Shown here piece after piece: positions 27,970 to 37,410 of a stretch of DNA of 64,000 nucleotides. Under the pieces are notes generated by a model that saw only the letters and a list, made by a program, of their open reading frames with translations, had not been told where the DNA came from and searched no databases. Position 1 is the first letter of the stretch; the number at the start of each line of letters is the position of its first letter. The position numbers were made by a program, and so were the translations under genes. This stretch comes from Pseudomonas citronellolis (GTDB lineage: Bacteria > Pseudomonadota > Gammaproteobacteria > Pseudomonadales > Pseudomonadaceae): NCBI RefSeq assembly GCF_900112375.1, contig NZ_FOLS01000001.1, positions 62,001 through 126,000 on the forward strand, read 5' to 3'.

Positions 27970-28647
27970 ATGAGTGAGCTGCTGCTGATCGACGACGACC
28001 GTGAACTGTGCGAACTGCTGTGCACCTGGCTGACCCAGGAAGGCTTCAGCGTGCGCGCCAGCCACGATGGCGGCGCGGCCCGTAGCGCCCTGGCCAGCCG
28101 CACGCCGGACGCCGTGGTGCTGGACGTGATGCTGCCCGACGGCAGCGGCCTGGAGCTGCTCAAGCAGCTGCGCAGCGAGCACCCCGACCTGCCGGTGCTG
28201 ATGCTCTCGGCCCGCGGCGAGCCGCTGGACCGCATCCTCGGCCTGGAGCTGGGCGCCGACGACTACCTGGCCAAGCCGTGCGATCCGCGCGAGCTGACCG
28301 CGCGCCTGCGCGCCGTGCTGCGCCGCAGCCATCCGGCGCAGCCCAGCGCCCAGGTCGACCTCGGCGACCTGAGCCTGAACCTGGCCCGCGGCGTGGCCAG
28401 CGTCGCCGGCCAGGAGGTCAGCCTGACGCTGTCCGAGAGCCGCATCCTCGAGGCGCTGCTGCGCCAGCCCGGCGAGCCGCTGGACAAGCAGGCCCTGGCG
28501 CAGATCGCCCTGGGCCGCAAGCTGACGCTCTACGACCGCAGCCTGGACATGCACGTCAGCAACCTGCGCAAGAAGCTCGGCGCGCACCCGGACGGGCGTC
28601 CGCGCATCCTCGCCCTGCGCGGGCGCGGCTACTTCTACGCGCCCTGA
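27970..28647 (+). CDS. cpxR: Response regulator CpxR (OmpR family)
   Basis: A 225-residue envelope-stress regulator. The receiver has IDDD at 7-10, the phosphorylatable Asp at about 52 (LDVMLPDGSG) and AKPCDPREL with the conserved Lys. The winged helix ends RILALRGRGYFYAP. A start at 27970 is chosen because it begins the receiver; an upstream in-frame ATG at 27943 overlaps the preceding gene. The locus order regulator, CpxP-like protein, kinase matches PA3204-PA3206 of P. aeruginosa. Confidence 0.9.
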   Translation: MSELLLIDDDRELCELLCTWLTQEGFSVRASHDGGAARSALASRTPDAVVLDVMLPDGSGLELLKQLRSEHPDLPVLMLSARGEPLDRILGLELGADDYLAKPCDPRELTARLRAVLRRSHPAQPSAQVDLGDLSLNLARGVASVAGQEVSLTLSESRILEALLRQPGEPLDKQALAQIALGRKLTLYDRSLDMHVSNLRKKLGAHPDGRPRILALRGRGYFYAP

Positions 28648-28689
28648 GCGAACGGCCGGGAACCCCGCCCTAGAGCGGTAGACGCAATC

Positions 28690-28705
28690 TTTACCGAAGC
28701 TTTAC
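28690..28705. promoter_or_regulatory. Candidate CpxR box upstream of the CpxP-like gene
   Basis: TTTAC-CGAAGC-TTTAC, which on the other strand is GTAAA-N6-GTAAA, close to the CpxR consensus GTAAA-N5-GTAAA. It lies 83 bases upstream of the CpxP-like start and just after cpxR, where an autoregulated promoter is expected. Confidence 0.65.
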
Positions 28706-28787
28706 CCGGCCCTGACCGCCCTTGACCTTGCCATCCCTAGACTGGGCACATCCGGTTCAGAAACCGGTCCACGAAAGGAGAAGATTC

Positions 28788-29249
28788 ATGCGCAAGACCC
28801 TCACCGCCCTGATGTTCGCCGCCGCCCTGCCGACCCTGGCCATGGCCGCCACCCCGGCGCCGACCGACGCTCCCCCGCCGCCCGCCGGCGCCCCGATGAT
28901 GGACGGCCACGGCCCGCGCTTCGGCCACGGCGACCGCGGCGGCCCGATGCGCGAGCTGAACCTGAGCAAGGAACAGCGCCAGCAGGTCGGCAAGCTGATG
29001 GGCGACTCGATGAAGAGCCGCCACGACATCACCGACAAGTACCTGAGCAAGCTCTCGGCCGCTGACCGCAAGGCCATGCAGGATGAGCTCAAGGCCAGCC
29101 ACGACAAGACCCAGAAGGACATCCGCGCGCTCCTGACGCCCGAACAGCAGAAGAAGTTCGACGAGCTGAAGACCCAGCGCGAACAGCGCAAGGCCGAATG
29201 GGCCGAGTTCCAGCAATGGAAAGCGCAGAAGGATGGCAAGACCAACTGA
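28788..29249 (+). CDS. Periplasmic Spy/CpxP-like chaperone
   Basis: A 153-residue LTXXQ-motif protein. A signal peptide (MRKTLTALMFAAALPTLAMA) is followed by a Pro/Gly/His-rich linker, then LNLSKEQRQQVGKLMGD and LLTPEQQKKFDELKTQRE, the two repeats of the CpxP/Spy family. It probably binds misfolded periplasmic proteins and tunes CpxA. AAAGGAG precedes the ATG, and a CpxR-like box is upstream. Confidence 0.9.
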   Translation: MRKTLTALMFAAALPTLAMAATPAPTDAPPPPAGAPMMDGHGPRFGHGDRGGPMRELNLSKEQRQQVGKLMGDSMKSRHDITDKYLSKLSAADRKAMQDELKASHDKTQKDIRALLTPEQQKKFDELKTQREQRKAEWAEFQQWKAQKDGKTN

Positions 29250-29322
29250 TAGCGCCAGCCACACGGGCGCCGGGCTCACCCCCGGCGCCTCGGCGTGCCC
29301 GCGCCCCTGACCCGAAACGGAC

Positions 29323-30681
29323 ATGCGACTGAACCGAAAGACCATGCGCTCGCTCTTCTGGCGAATCCTCGCCGCCTTCTGGCTCGCCCTGCTGCTGGTC
29401 GCCGGCCTGTCCATCCTGCTCGGCCGCGCGCTGAACCAGGACACCTGGATCATCGCCCGCTACCCCGGCATGCACGATCTCGCCAAACAGTGGACCCAGC
29501 TCTACGAGAACCAGGGCCCCGCCGCTGCCCAGCAACTGCTGGAGCAACGCCGCCGCGACTATGACCTGTCGGTGCAGGTGCTCGACGAAAGCGGCCAGCG
29601 CCTGGTCGACGGCACCTACCTGCCGCGCCCGCCGCGGCGCAGCAACGAAGGCTTCGACCGCCGCAGCCTGCCGCGCTTCCCCTGGCGCCAGCTCAGCCAG
29701 GAATACACCAGCGCGGACAGCGACCACACCTACCTGTTCATCTACCGGATTCCCCACGGCGCGCTGGAAGCCTGGCACCGCGGCAGCCTGCTGTGGCCGC
29801 TCAGCGCGCTGGGCATCGCCCTGGTGGTGCTGACCATCTTCAGCCTGCTGGTGACGTTTTCCATCACCCGCCCGCTCAACCGCCTGCGCCGCGCCGTGCA
29901 CGACCTCGGGCAGACCGCCTACCAGCAGGACAGCCTGGCGCGCCTGGCCCGCCGCGGCGACGAGCTGGGCGTGCTGGCCCGCGACTTCAACCGCATGGGC
30001 GCGCGCCTGCAACGGCTGATCAGCAGCCAGCGCCAGCTGCTGCGCGACGTTTCCCACGAACTGCGCTCGCCGCTGGCGCGCCTGCGCATCGCCCTGGCCC
30101 TGGCCGAGCGCGCCACGCCGGAACAGCGCGCCAGCATGTGGCCGCGCCTGGAGCAGGAGTGCGACCGCCTGGAAGCACTGATCGCCGAAATCCTCGCCCT
30201 CGCCCGCCTGGACGCCGAGCCCGGGCCGACCAGCCGCGTCGAACTGCTGCCGCTGCTCGAACGCCTGCGCGAGGACGCCCAGTTGCTCGCCCCGGAACAG
30301 CACATCCAGTTGCAGGTCCCCGCCAACCTGGCCCTGGACGGCTGGCCCGACATGCTCGAACGGGCGCTGGACAACCTGCTGCGCAATGCCCTGCGCTTCA
30401 ACCCGACGGACAAGCCGCTGGAAGTGGAGGCCGACAGCGACGGCGCCGTGCTGCGCGTGCGCGTCCGCGACCATGGCCCGGGAGCCGACGCCGAGCACCT
30501 GGCGCAGCTGGGCGAGCCCTTCTTCCGCGCGCCCAACCAGGACAGCCCCGGCCACGGTCTGGGCCTGGCCATCGCCCGCCGCGCGGTGGAGCGCCACGCC
30601 GGCCGCCTGCGCCTGGCCAATCATCCCGACGGCGGTTTCGTCGCCACCCTGGAAATACCGCTGGCGCGCCACGCCGCCTGA
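29323..30681 (+). CDS. cpxA: Sensor histidine kinase CpxA-like
   Basis: A 452-residue inner membrane kinase. A first membrane segment at about 13-34 (ILAAFWLALLLVAGLSILLG) is followed by a periplasmic domain, a second segment at about 160-182, HAMP, the box LLRDVSHELRSPLARLRIAL, the N box ALDNLLRNALRFNP and glycine boxes RDHGPGAD and GHGLGLAIARRA. The ATG at 29344 is an alternative start. It follows the CpxP-like gene by 73 bases. Confidence 0.9.
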   Translation: MRLNRKTMRSLFWRILAAFWLALLLVAGLSILLGRALNQDTWIIARYPGMHDLAKQWTQLYENQGPAAAQQLLEQRRRDYDLSVQVLDESGQRLVDGTYLPRPPRRSNEGFDRRSLPRFPWRQLSQEYTSADSDHTYLFIYRIPHGALEAWHRGSLLWPLSALGIALVVLTIFSLLVTFSITRPLNRLRRAVHDLGQTAYQQDSLARLARRGDELGVLARDFNRMGARLQRLISSQRQLLRDVSHELRSPLARLRIALALAERATPEQRASMWPRLEQECDRLEALIAEILALARLDAEPGPTSRVELLPLLERLREDAQLLAPEQHIQLQVPANLALDGWPDMLERALDNLLRNALRFNPTDKPLEVEADSDGAVLRVRVRDHGPGADAEHLAQLGEPFFRAPNQDSPGHGLGLAIARRAVERHAGRLRLANHPDGGFVATLEIPLARHAA

Positions 30682-30696
30682 CCCCGGAGCCCGATC

Positions 30697-31176
30697 ATGA
30701 ACCTAGCCGCCGAATACCTGCCGTCCCCCTCCCCGGCCCTGCCGTTGGCGGCCGCCGGCCTGCCACGCGAGCGCCCGCGGGACGAGCCGCAGAGCCTGGT
30801 GCTGGCGGTGGAGCTGGGGCTGCTGGCGCAGCGCTGGCGGCGCCGCTGGCCGGAACTGCGCCTGAGCCTGCCGCGCGGCGGCACCTGGCCGCTGCACAGC
30901 TGGCCGCAGGCGCTGCACGAAGCCCTGGATGAATTGCTGGATACCGCGGTGGAATGGCAGCAGGACGCCGCCATCGTGCTGGAACCGCGCCTGGAGCGCG
31001 GCCTGCTGCGCCTGGACCTCGGCGGCACCGACGAACAGGCCCGGCGCTGGCTGCCCCGGGCCCTGCGCGCCGCCCAGCGCCTGGCCGCCTGGCAGGGCGG
31101 CCGGCTGCTCTGGCGGGCCGGCGGGGCGCGCTGGAAAGTCCGCCTGAGCCTGCCGCTCAGCCCCGCCAGGCGCTGA
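30697..31176 (+). CDS. Hypothetical protein resembling a degenerate histidine kinase ATPase domain
   Basis: A 159-residue soluble protein, Arg- and Leu-rich, directly after the cpxA-like gene (15-base gap). The segment ALHEALDELLDTAVEWQQDA resembles an N box in position and spacing but lacks the key Asn, and a later GGRLLWRAGGARWKVRLSLP resembles the last strands of a HATPase_c fold. No glycine-rich ATP lid is seen. It may be a non-catalytic relic or partner of the kinase; this is inference. Its last 20 bases overlap the convergent nitroreductase gene. Confidence 0.65.
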   Translation: MNLAAEYLPSPSPALPLAAAGLPRERPRDEPQSLVLAVELGLLAQRWRRRWPELRLSLPRGGTWPLHSWPQALHEALDELLDTAVEWQQDAAIVLEPRLERGLLRLDLGGTDEQARRWLPRALRAAQRLAAWQGGRLLWRAGGARWKVRLSLPLSPARR

Positions 31177-31717
31177 CGAAGGCCGCCGGGTCCAGCGGCG
31201 CCGGTTGGCGCAGCTCACCCATGGGCGTGCCCAGGTAGATGAAACCGACGATGCGCTCGTTGGCCGCCAGGCCCAGCCCCTGGTGCACAACTGGATCGAA
31301 AGCCATGGCGCCGGTGCGCCACATGGCCCCCAGCCCCTCGACGAACGCCGCCTGGACGATGCCGTAGGCAGCACAGCCGGCGGCCAGCATCTGCTCGATC
31401 TCCGGCACCTTGGGGTGCTCCTGCAGGCGCGCGATGGCCACCACCAGGGTCGGCGCGCGCAACGGCATGGCGCGGGCCTTGGCCAGCGCCTCGGGGCTGG
31501 CGTCGGGTTGCTCGGCGCTCAGCGCGCGGGCGAACAACTCACCCAGCTGCTGGCGCGCCTCGCCTTCCACCGTGAGGAAGCGCCACGGGCGCAACTGCCC
31601 ATGGTCCGGCGCGCGCAAGGCAACGCGGAACAGCCGCTCGAGCTGCCCGGCAGTGGGCGCCGGCTCGCCCAGGCGGGCATGGGATACACGGTTGACCAGC
31701 GCTTCGTAGGCCTCCAT
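31157..31717 (-). CDS. Nitroreductase family protein (YdjA-like)
   Basis: A 186-residue FMN-dependent oxidoreductase of the small YdjA type. Seen are RVALRAPDHGQLRPWRFLTV near the N-terminus with FMN-contacting residues, MLAAGCAAYGIVQAAFVEGL in the middle and NERIVGFIYLGTPMGE near the end. It probably reduces nitro or related substrates with NAD(P)H; the natural substrate is not known. It is convergent to the preceding operon. Confidence 0.88.
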   Translation of the reverse strand: MEAYEALVNRVSHARLGEPAPTAGQLERLFRVALRAPDHGQLRPWRFLTVEGEARQQLGELFARALSAEQPDASPEALAKARAMPLRAPTLVVAIARLQEHPKVPEIEQMLAAGCAAYGIVQAAFVEGLGAMWRTGAMAFDPVVHQGLGLAANERIVGFIYLGTPMGELRQPAPLDPAAFVSAWRG

Positions 31718-31809
31718 GGGCTACCTCCTGTACACACAAGGACGGCCATTGTAGTCGCAAAGGCTTCTCATCTGCCTGCTCACCTGCAGCCAGGGTGCTT
31801 CGTATCCGT

Positions 31810-31832
31810 GTAGGAGCGAGCTTGCTCGCGAA
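31810..31832. repeat. REP core
   Basis: GTAGGAGCGAGCTTGCTCGC GAA, in direct orientation. It opposes the inverted copy at 32085-32107 at the other end of this gap; no gene is seen in 31718-32134. Confidence 0.85.
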
Positions 31833-31874
31833 GGGGGCTTACCGGCGACTCCTGCGTTTCGGGTTAGCTCCGAT

Positions 31875-32045
31875 CCCTCTCCCCAGCCCTCGGCTGCGCG
31901 CCCCGCCCTGAAGGGAGAGGGGGCTTGTCCGTGCCGAGAAGGGCTCTGGTTTCAACCGGATACTCAATGCAAGCCGGCTAACGCCGAAGTGTCAGCACAC
32001 CCCGAACGGTCCCCTCTCCCTTCAGGGAGAGGGTTAGGGAGAGGG
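31875..32045. repeat. Pair of CCCTCTCC inverted repeats
   Basis: Units lie at 31875-31923 and 32011-32045, in opposite sense (the second ends GGGTTAGGGAGAGGG). The first shares its CGGCTGCGCGCCCCGCC centre with 10474-10525. REP cores flank the pair on both sides. Confidence 0.8.
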
Positions 32046-32084
32046 CGCTCTCAGGATGAACACCAGCGTTCGCCGGTAGAGCTG

Positions 32085-32107
32085 TTCGCGAGCAAGCTCG
32101 CTCCTAC
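32085..32107. repeat. REP core, inverted
   Basis: TTCGCGAGCAAGCTCGCTCC TAC, the reverse complement of the unit at 31810. Confidence 0.85.
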
Positions 32108-32134
32108 AGGGAGCCCAAAGTCATGCGCCCACAG

Positions 32135-32500
32135 TCAAGCCACCCGCTCCGGCGACGGCGTGATGATCGGCTGCAGCGGCGGCAGGCCGTAGGCGGCGCG
32201 GGCCGTGTCGCAGTTGGGGTTGTGCTGGCCGTCGAGCCAGGAGGCCTCGAATTCCCGGCAGGTGCTGGAGCGCTGCTCGTAGACCGTGCAGCGCACGCCG
32301 CAACCGACCTCGCCCAGCAACCCCACGCAGCGCACCGGCTTGGCCTCGGTGCCGCGCATGGCGGCATGGTACGGGCCGACCTGCACCACCAGGTCGTCGG
32401 GTACGCTGCCGCCGGCGGAACGGCACTCGCCCCAGTAGAAGGACACACGGAAATACGCGCAGCAGGCGCCGCAGTTCAAACACGGATTGTCGATGGACAT
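32135..32500 (-). CDS. YkgJ family cysteine-cluster protein
   Basis: A 121-residue protein with the YkgJ/Fe-S-oxidoreductase-like cysteine pattern: [13 protein letters not shown] at the N-terminus, then [20 protein letters not shown] and RSSTCREF. The cysteines probably bind zinc or an Fe-S cluster. Function is unknown. The ATG at 32500 gives the family N-terminus; an in-frame ATG at 32515 adds five residues. It is divergent from trkH. Confidence 0.85.
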   Translation of the reverse strand: MSIDNPCLNCGACCAYFRVSFYWGECRSAGGSVPDDLVVQVGPYHAAMRGTEAKPVRCVGLLGEVGCGVRCTVYEQRSSTCREFEASWLDGQHNPNCDTARAAYGLPPLQPIITPSPERVA

Positions 32501-32652
32501 GATGTGCGAATGCACCAGAAGAAACCGGCGAGCGCCGGCGGGCAGCGCAGGATTCTAGCGATTGCGCAGCCGTTGTGAAGAGCCCTCCGGCGCGCTGCGC
32601 ATCGCGCCGAGGGCAGGTACAATGGAGGGTTCATGTCCATCGAGTCCGCTTC

Positions 32653-34107
32653 ATGGCGCTGCCGACACTACGCACCCTCGGATACATCATCGGCCTGTTC
32701 CTGATCACCCTGGCGGTGGCCATGCTGGTGCCCATGGCCACCCTGCTCTACTACCACCGCCCGCAGGAACTCTCGCCCTACATCTGGTCGAGCCTGATCA
32801 CCTTCAGCGCCGGCCTCGGCTTGGTCCTGCCGGGCCGCCCCGAGCAGGCCCACCTGCGCCCGCGGGACATGTACATGCTCACGGTGTCGAGCTGGGTGAT
32901 CGTCTGTTTCTTCTCCGCCCTGCCCTTCATCATCGCCCGCCACATGAGCGTCACAGACGCCTTCTTCGAGAGCATGTCGGGTATCACCGCCACCGGCTCG
33001 ACGGTGCTTTCCGGGCTGGACAAGATGTCGCCGGGCATCCTCATCTGGCGCTCGATGCTGCACTGGCTGGGCGGCATCGGCTTCATCGGCATGGCGGTGG
33101 CGATCCTGCCGATGCTGCGCATCGGCGGCATGCGCCTGTTCCAGACCGAATCCTCCGACCGCAGCGACAAGGTCATGCCGCGCTCGCACATGGTCGCCAA
33201 GTACATAGTCGCGGTGTACGTCGGCATCACCATCCTCGGCACCCTGGGCCTATGGTGGGCCGGCATGGGCCTGTTCGACTCGCTGAACCACGCCATGTCG
33301 GCGATCTCCACCGGCGGATTCTCCACCTCCGACCAGTCCCTGGCCAAGTGGCACCAGCCGGCGGTGCACTGGGTGGCGGTGGTCATCATGATCCTCGGCA
33401 GCCTGCCCTTCGCCCTCTACGTCGCCACCCTGCGCGGCCATCGCAAGGCTCTGCTCAGGGACAGCCAGGTGCATGGCTTCATCGGCCTGCTGGTATTCAC
33501 CTGGCTGGTGATGGGCACCTGGTACGCCTTCAATTCCGACCTGTCCTGGCAGGATGCCTTCCGCATCGTGGCGGTGAACGTCACCTCGGTGGTCACCACC
33601 ACCGGCTTCGCCCTGGGCGACTACAGCCTGTGGGGCCACTTCTCGATCATGGTGTTCTTCTACCTGGGCTTCATCGGCGGCTGTTCCGGCTCCACCGCCG
33701 GCGGTTTGAAGATCTTCCGCTTCCAGGTCGCCTACATCCTGCTCAAGGCCAGCCTGTACCAGCTCATCCACCCGCGCGCAGTGCTACGCCAGAGCTACAA
33801 CGGCCACCGCCTGGACGAGGAGATCGTGCGTTCGATCCTGACCTTCTCGTTCTTCTTCGGCGCCACCGTCGGCGGCCTGGGCCTGGCCCTGACCTTCCTC
33901 GGCCTGGACTGGATGACCGCGCTGACCGGCGCCGCCAGCACCGTCTCCGGCGTCGGCCCGGGCATGGGCCCGGTGATCGGTCCCTCGGGCAACTTCTCGT
34001 CCCTGCCGGACACCGCCAAGTGGCTGCTGTGCGCCGGCATGCTCGCCGGGCGCCTGGAGATCCTCACCGTGCTGGTGCTGTTCACCCCGGCCTTCTGGCG
34101 CCACTGA
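32653..34107 (+). CDS. trkH: Trk potassium uptake protein TrkH
   Basis: A 484-residue inner membrane potassium channel subunit that works with the cytoplasmic NAD-binding TrkA. Four selectivity-filter regions are visible: SGITATGST, SAISTGGFS, SVVTTTGFA and TVSGVGPGMG. The LHWLGGIGFIGMAV segment is typical of TrkH. The ATG at 32653 (MALPTLRTLGYIIG) is preferred; the frame extends 26 codons upstream with no family match. Confidence 0.93.
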   Translation: MALPTLRTLGYIIGLFLITLAVAMLVPMATLLYYHRPQELSPYIWSSLITFSAGLGLVLPGRPEQAHLRPRDMYMLTVSSWVIVCFFSALPFIIARHMSVTDAFFESMSGITATGSTVLSGLDKMSPGILIWRSMLHWLGGIGFIGMAVAILPMLRIGGMRLFQTESSDRSDKVMPRSHMVAKYIVAVYVGITILGTLGLWWAGMGLFDSLNHAMSAISTGGFSTSDQSLAKWHQPAVHWVAVVIMILGSLPFALYVATLRGHRKALLRDSQVHGFIGLLVFTWLVMGTWYAFNSDLSWQDAFRIVAVNVTSVVTTTGFALGDYSLWGHFSIMVFFYLGFIGGCSGSTAGGLKIFRFQVAYILLKASLYQLIHPRAVLRQSYNGHRLDEEIVRSILTFSFFFGATVGGLGLALTFLGLDWMTALTGAASTVSGVGPGMGPVIGPSGNFSSLPDTAKWLLCAGMLAGRLEILTVLVLFTPAFWRH

Positions 34108-34113
34108 GGCGCG

Positions 34114-34764
34114 TCAGCCGAGGATGCCGGCGGCGATGTTGATGCTCAGGCCGAGGATCGCCGTGTTGTACAGGAAGCAGATGATCGACTGCGCCAGGGC
34201 CACCCGGCGCAGCGCCGGCGAGGCGATGGCCACGTCCGAGGTCTGCACGGCGACGCTGAGGGTGAAGGAGAAGTAGGCGAAGTCCCAGTAGTCCGGCTGC
34301 CGCCCGCGATCGGGGAACTGCAGCGGCGCCTCGCCATCCGCCGCCGTGTAGAACATGCGCGCGTAGTGCATGGCGAAGATGGTCCCGATGAGGAACCAGG
34401 AACCCAAAACCGTGCTGCCGGTGAAGGCGTAGCGCAGCAGCCGCTCGCTCCCCGGCAACTGGCGCGCGCCGGCCAGCTCATAGACGATCGCCACCAGGCT
34501 GGCGATGGCCGCGGCGCTGACCAGCACCAGCACCGCCTGGGCGTTCTCGTCCTCGATGGCAGCCAGGCGCTGCACCTGGTCCGCCCCGGCGCGCAGGGCG
34601 AGCACGGTGATCAGCAGCACATAGCCCCAGGCGGCGACGTTCCAGCCGACCAGCGTGCGCATCAGCGGCGGCAGGTGGTAGCAGGCCAGCCCCAGCGCCA
34701 GGCCGGCGGCGCAGGCGAGGAGCAGGCGCGGATGGGTGTGCAGCAGGGTACGGCTGAGCAGCAT
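34114..34764 (-). CDS. DUF1345 integral membrane protein
   Basis: A 216-residue membrane protein with about five or six hydrophobic segments. The C-terminal half has the DUF1345 signature ([20 protein letters not shown], then [19 protein letters not shown]). The SVAVQTSD stretch resembles the pore signature of two-segment ion channels, but the role is unknown. It converges on trkH with 6 bases between stops. Confidence 0.85.
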   Translation of the reverse strand: MLLSRTLLHTHPRLLLACAAGLALGLACYHLPPLMRTLVGWNVAAWGYVLLITVLALRAGADQVQRLAAIEDENAQAVLVLVSAAAIASLVAIVYELAGARQLPGSERLLRYAFTGSTVLGSWFLIGTIFAMHYARMFYTAADGEAPLQFPDRGRQPDYWDFAYFSFTLSVAVQTSDVAIASPALRRVALAQSIICFLYNTAILGLSINIAAGILG

Positions 34765-34803
34765 GCGTGGCGTTCCAGGCGGGGGACCTGGGCTGAGCCT
34801 AGC

Positions 34804-35247
34804 TCAGTAGACCGGCGGCCGCAGGCGCTGGGCGAATTCGTCGAGCTGCTTCTGTTCCTGTTTGTCAGCCAGCAGCCGCGCTTCCTCGCGGTAGCGTTCC
34901 ACCAGCTTGCGCAGGCCTTCCAGGCGGGCGTACTTCTCCGACCAGGTGACACGCGCCTTCTCCACCACGTCCTGGTGCCAGGCCAGGCTGCGGTTCTGCT
35001 GCTCCACGGCGGTTTCCAGCTGCGCCAGGAAGCGTTGGTAGTCCAGCAGCCACTGGCCGCTGACGCCCTGGCGGCCGCGGTCGATCCACTGCTGCTGGTA
35101 GTCGGCGCGGAAACGCTCCAGTTCGGCCAGCTTGCGCTGCGCCTGGAGCAGTTGGTTCTGCGCCTGGCCGAGCTGGCGCGCGGCCTCGCGTTCGGCCTTC
35201 AGGGCCATTTCCACGACAGGAGCCAAACGGTCGGCGCGGCGATTCAT
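34804..35247 (-). CDS. fliJ: Flagellar export chaperone FliJ
   Basis: A 147-residue, almost wholly coiled-coil protein (EREAARQLGQAQNQLLQAQR, KLAELERFRADYQQQWIDRG). FliJ is the stalk-like part of the flagellar ATPase complex with FliI and FliH. It is the last gene of fliE-F-G-H-I-J and follows fliI by 32 bases. Confidence 0.92.
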   Translation of the reverse strand: MNRRADRLAPVVEMALKAEREAARQLGQAQNQLLQAQRKLAELERFRADYQQQWIDRGRQGVSGQWLLDYQRFLAQLETAVEQQNRSLAWHQDVVEKARVTWSEKYARLEGLRKLVERYREEARLLADKQEQKQLDEFAQRLRPPVY

Positions 35248-35279
35248 GGCAGGCGGGCCTCAGGCATGATGCGGCAACC

Positions 35280-36635
35280 TCAGCCGGCCTTGCCGGACAG
35301 CACGGCGTCCAGCAGCTGGGCGCTGTCTTCCAGGCTCTGGCTTTCGTTCAGGCCCTGGCGGAGGAACTGGCGCATCACCGGGAAGCGCTGAATGGCCAGG
35401 TCGGTCTCGGCATCGCCGCCGGCGACGTAGGCGCCGACGCTGATCAGGTCGCGGCTCTGCTGGTAGCGCGACCACAGCTGCTTGAAGCGCTGGGCGTGCT
35501 GCAGCTGCTCGGGGCTGACCACCTGGGGCATCACCCGGCTGATCGAGGCCTCGATGTCGATGGCCGGGTAATGGCCTTCCTCGGCCAGCCGGCGCGACAG
35601 CACGAAGTGGCCGTCGAGCACGCCGCGGGCGGAGTCGGCGATCGGGTCCTGCTGGTCGTCACCCTCGCTGAGCACGGTGTAGAAGGCGGTGATCGAGCCG
35701 CCGCCCTTCTCGCCGTTGCCGGCGCGTTCCACCAGGCGCGGCAGGCGGGCGAACACCGATGGCGGGTAGCCCTTGGTCGCCGGCGGCTCGCCGATGGCCA
35801 GGGCGATCTCGCGCTGGGCCTGGGCGAAGCGCGTCAGCGAGTCCATCAGCAGCAGGACGTTCTTGCCCTTGTCGCGGAAGTATTCGGCGATGCGCGTGCA
35901 GTACATGGCTGCGCGCAGGCGCATCAGCGGCGCGTCGTCGGCGGGGGATGCGACCACCACCGAGCGCTTGAGGCCCTCCTCGCCGAGGATGTGCTCGATG
36001 AATTCCTTCACCTCGCGGCCCCGTTCGCCGATCAGCCCGACCACGATGATGTCGGCCTTGGTGTACTTGGTCATCATGCCCAGCAGCACCGACTTGCCCA
36101 CGCCGGTGCCGGCGAACAGGCCCAGGCGCTGGCCGCGGCCGACGGTGAGCAGCGAGTTGATCGAGCGGATGCCGACGTCCATGGGTTCGTGGATCGGCTC
36201 GCGCTTGAGCGGGTTGATGGTCGGGCCGTCCATCGGCACCCAGTCCTCGGCGCGCATCCCGCCCTTGCCGTCCAGGGCGCGGCCGACGCCGTCGAGCACC
36301 CGGCCGAGCATGGACATGCCCATGGGCAGGCGGCTGCTGTCGGGCAGCGGCACCACGCGGGCGCCGGGGGCGATGCCGGCGAGGCTGCCGACCGGCATGA
36401 GGAAGATTTTGCTGCCGGAAAAGCCCATGACCTCGGCCTCCACCTGCACCGAGTGGTAGCCGCTATCGTTGATCACCATGCAGCGGCTGCCCACCGCCGC
36501 CTGCAGGCCCTCGGCCTCCAGGGTCAGGCCGACCATGCGTAGCAGGCGGCCCTCCACCACCGGCTGCGCCGGCAGTTTGGCGGCTTCCATATAGCCTTCC
36601 AGGCGCTTGGCGAAACTCACCCGGTCAAGGCGCAT
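35280..36635 (-). CDS. fliI: Flagellum-specific ATPase FliI
   Basis: A 451-residue ATPase of the F1-beta/T3SS class that energises flagellar protein export. It has Walker [26 protein letters not shown], Walker [18 protein letters not shown] and [13 protein letters not shown]. The ATG at 36635 ([12 protein letters not shown]) matches Pseudomonas FliI and overlaps the fliH stop by 11 bases, so the longer reading frame to 36830 is not used. Confidence 0.96.
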   Translation of the reverse strand: MRLDRVSFAKRLEGYMEAAKLPAQPVVEGRLLRMVGLTLEAEGLQAAVGSRCMVINDSGYHSVQVEAEVMGFSGSKIFLMPVGSLAGIAPGARVVPLPDSSRLPMGMSMLGRVLDGVGRALDGKGGMRAEDWVPMDGPTINPLKREPIHEPMDVGIRSINSLLTVGRGQRLGLFAGTGVGKSVLLGMMTKYTKADIIVVGLIGERGREVKEFIEHILGEEGLKRSVVVASPADDAPLMRLRAAMYCTRIAEYFRDKGKNVLLLMDSLTRFAQAQREIALAIGEPPATKGYPPSVFARLPRLVERAGNGEKGGGSITAFYTVLSEGDDQQDPIADSARGVLDGHFVLSRRLAEEGHYPAIDIEASISRVMPQVVSPEQLQHAQRFKQLWSRYQQSRDLISVGAYVAGGDAETDLAIQRFPVMRQFLRQGLNESQSLEDSAQLLDAVLSGKAG

Positions 36636-37410
36636 CGGGCTGGTCCAGGTCGATGTGCAGGTCCGGCTCCAGGGCGTGGGTGGCCTGCTCGCGCTGCTGC
36701 TCGAAGAGCTGCTTGGTGATCTGCGCCAGGCGCGTCTCGATGCTGGCGTCGATGCGCGAATGCTCGGTCTCGATGCGGCAGCCGCCGGGCAGCAGCTGCT
36801 CGTCCTCGAGGATGCGCCAGCTTTCCTCATGGCGGTCGCGCAGCGCCTTGACCAGCTCGAAGTCCTGCGGATTGACGTGGATGCGCACGTTGTCGCTGCC
36901 CATCGGCAGTTGCTTGAGCGCCTCGCGCAATACCTGGCGCAGCTGGCTGGAGTCGCCCTCCAGCTCGCGCTGGATGACCTGGCGCGCCACCTGGCCGACC
37001 AGGTTGACCAGCATCTGCTCGATCAGCAGGTCCTGCTCGGCGATGGGCTCGAACAGCTGGCCCATCAGTGCCTCCAGGCCAGCCAGGCGCTCCTGCAGCG
37101 CCGCCTCGGCCTCCTGCCGGGCCTTGAGCTGGCCGGCGTGGAAGCCGTCCTTCTCGCCGGTGGCGAAGCCTTCGTTGTAGGCGTCCTGGCGGATCGCTTC
37201 CAGCTCCTCGAGCGTCAGCGGTTTGACTTCCTCGACGGGGACTTCCTCCACCGCCGGGGTTTCCGGCTCCTCCGGCTCGGGCGCAGGCTCCGGCGGCCGC
37301 TCCACCACCGGGTCGAAGCTGGGCAACGCCCAGCGGTCGAAGCCGGCGACGTCGCGCGCGCGGATCAGGCCATCGTGTTCCTCACCCTTGGGTTTCGCGG
37401 GACCACTCAC
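36625..37410 (-). CDS. fliH: Flagellar assembly protein FliH
   Basis: A 261-residue regulator of FliI. It has a Pro/Glu-rich N-terminal region ([17 protein letters not shown]), then the coiled segment with [20 protein letters not shown] and [16 protein letters not shown] typical of FliH/YscL. The start codon abuts the fliG stop. The C-terminus overlaps fliI. Confidence 0.93.
   Translation of the reverse strand: MSGPAKPKGEEHDGLIRARDVAGFDRWALPSFDPVVERPPEPAPEPEEPETPAVEEVPVEEVKPLTLEELEAIRQDAYNEGFATGEKDGFHAGQLKARQEAEAALQERLAGLEALMGQLFEPIAEQDLLIEQMLVNLVGQVARQVIQRELEGDSSQLRQVLREALKQLPMGSDNVRIHVNPQDFELVKALRDRHEESWRILEDEQLLPGGCRIETEHSRIDASIETRLAQITKQLFEQQREQATHALEPDLHIDLDQPDAP

Noticed and set aside
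32562-34142. 526-codon frame overlapping trkH on the same strand
   Set aside because: Out-of-frame reading of trkH, Arg/His/Pro-rich, without membrane segments.
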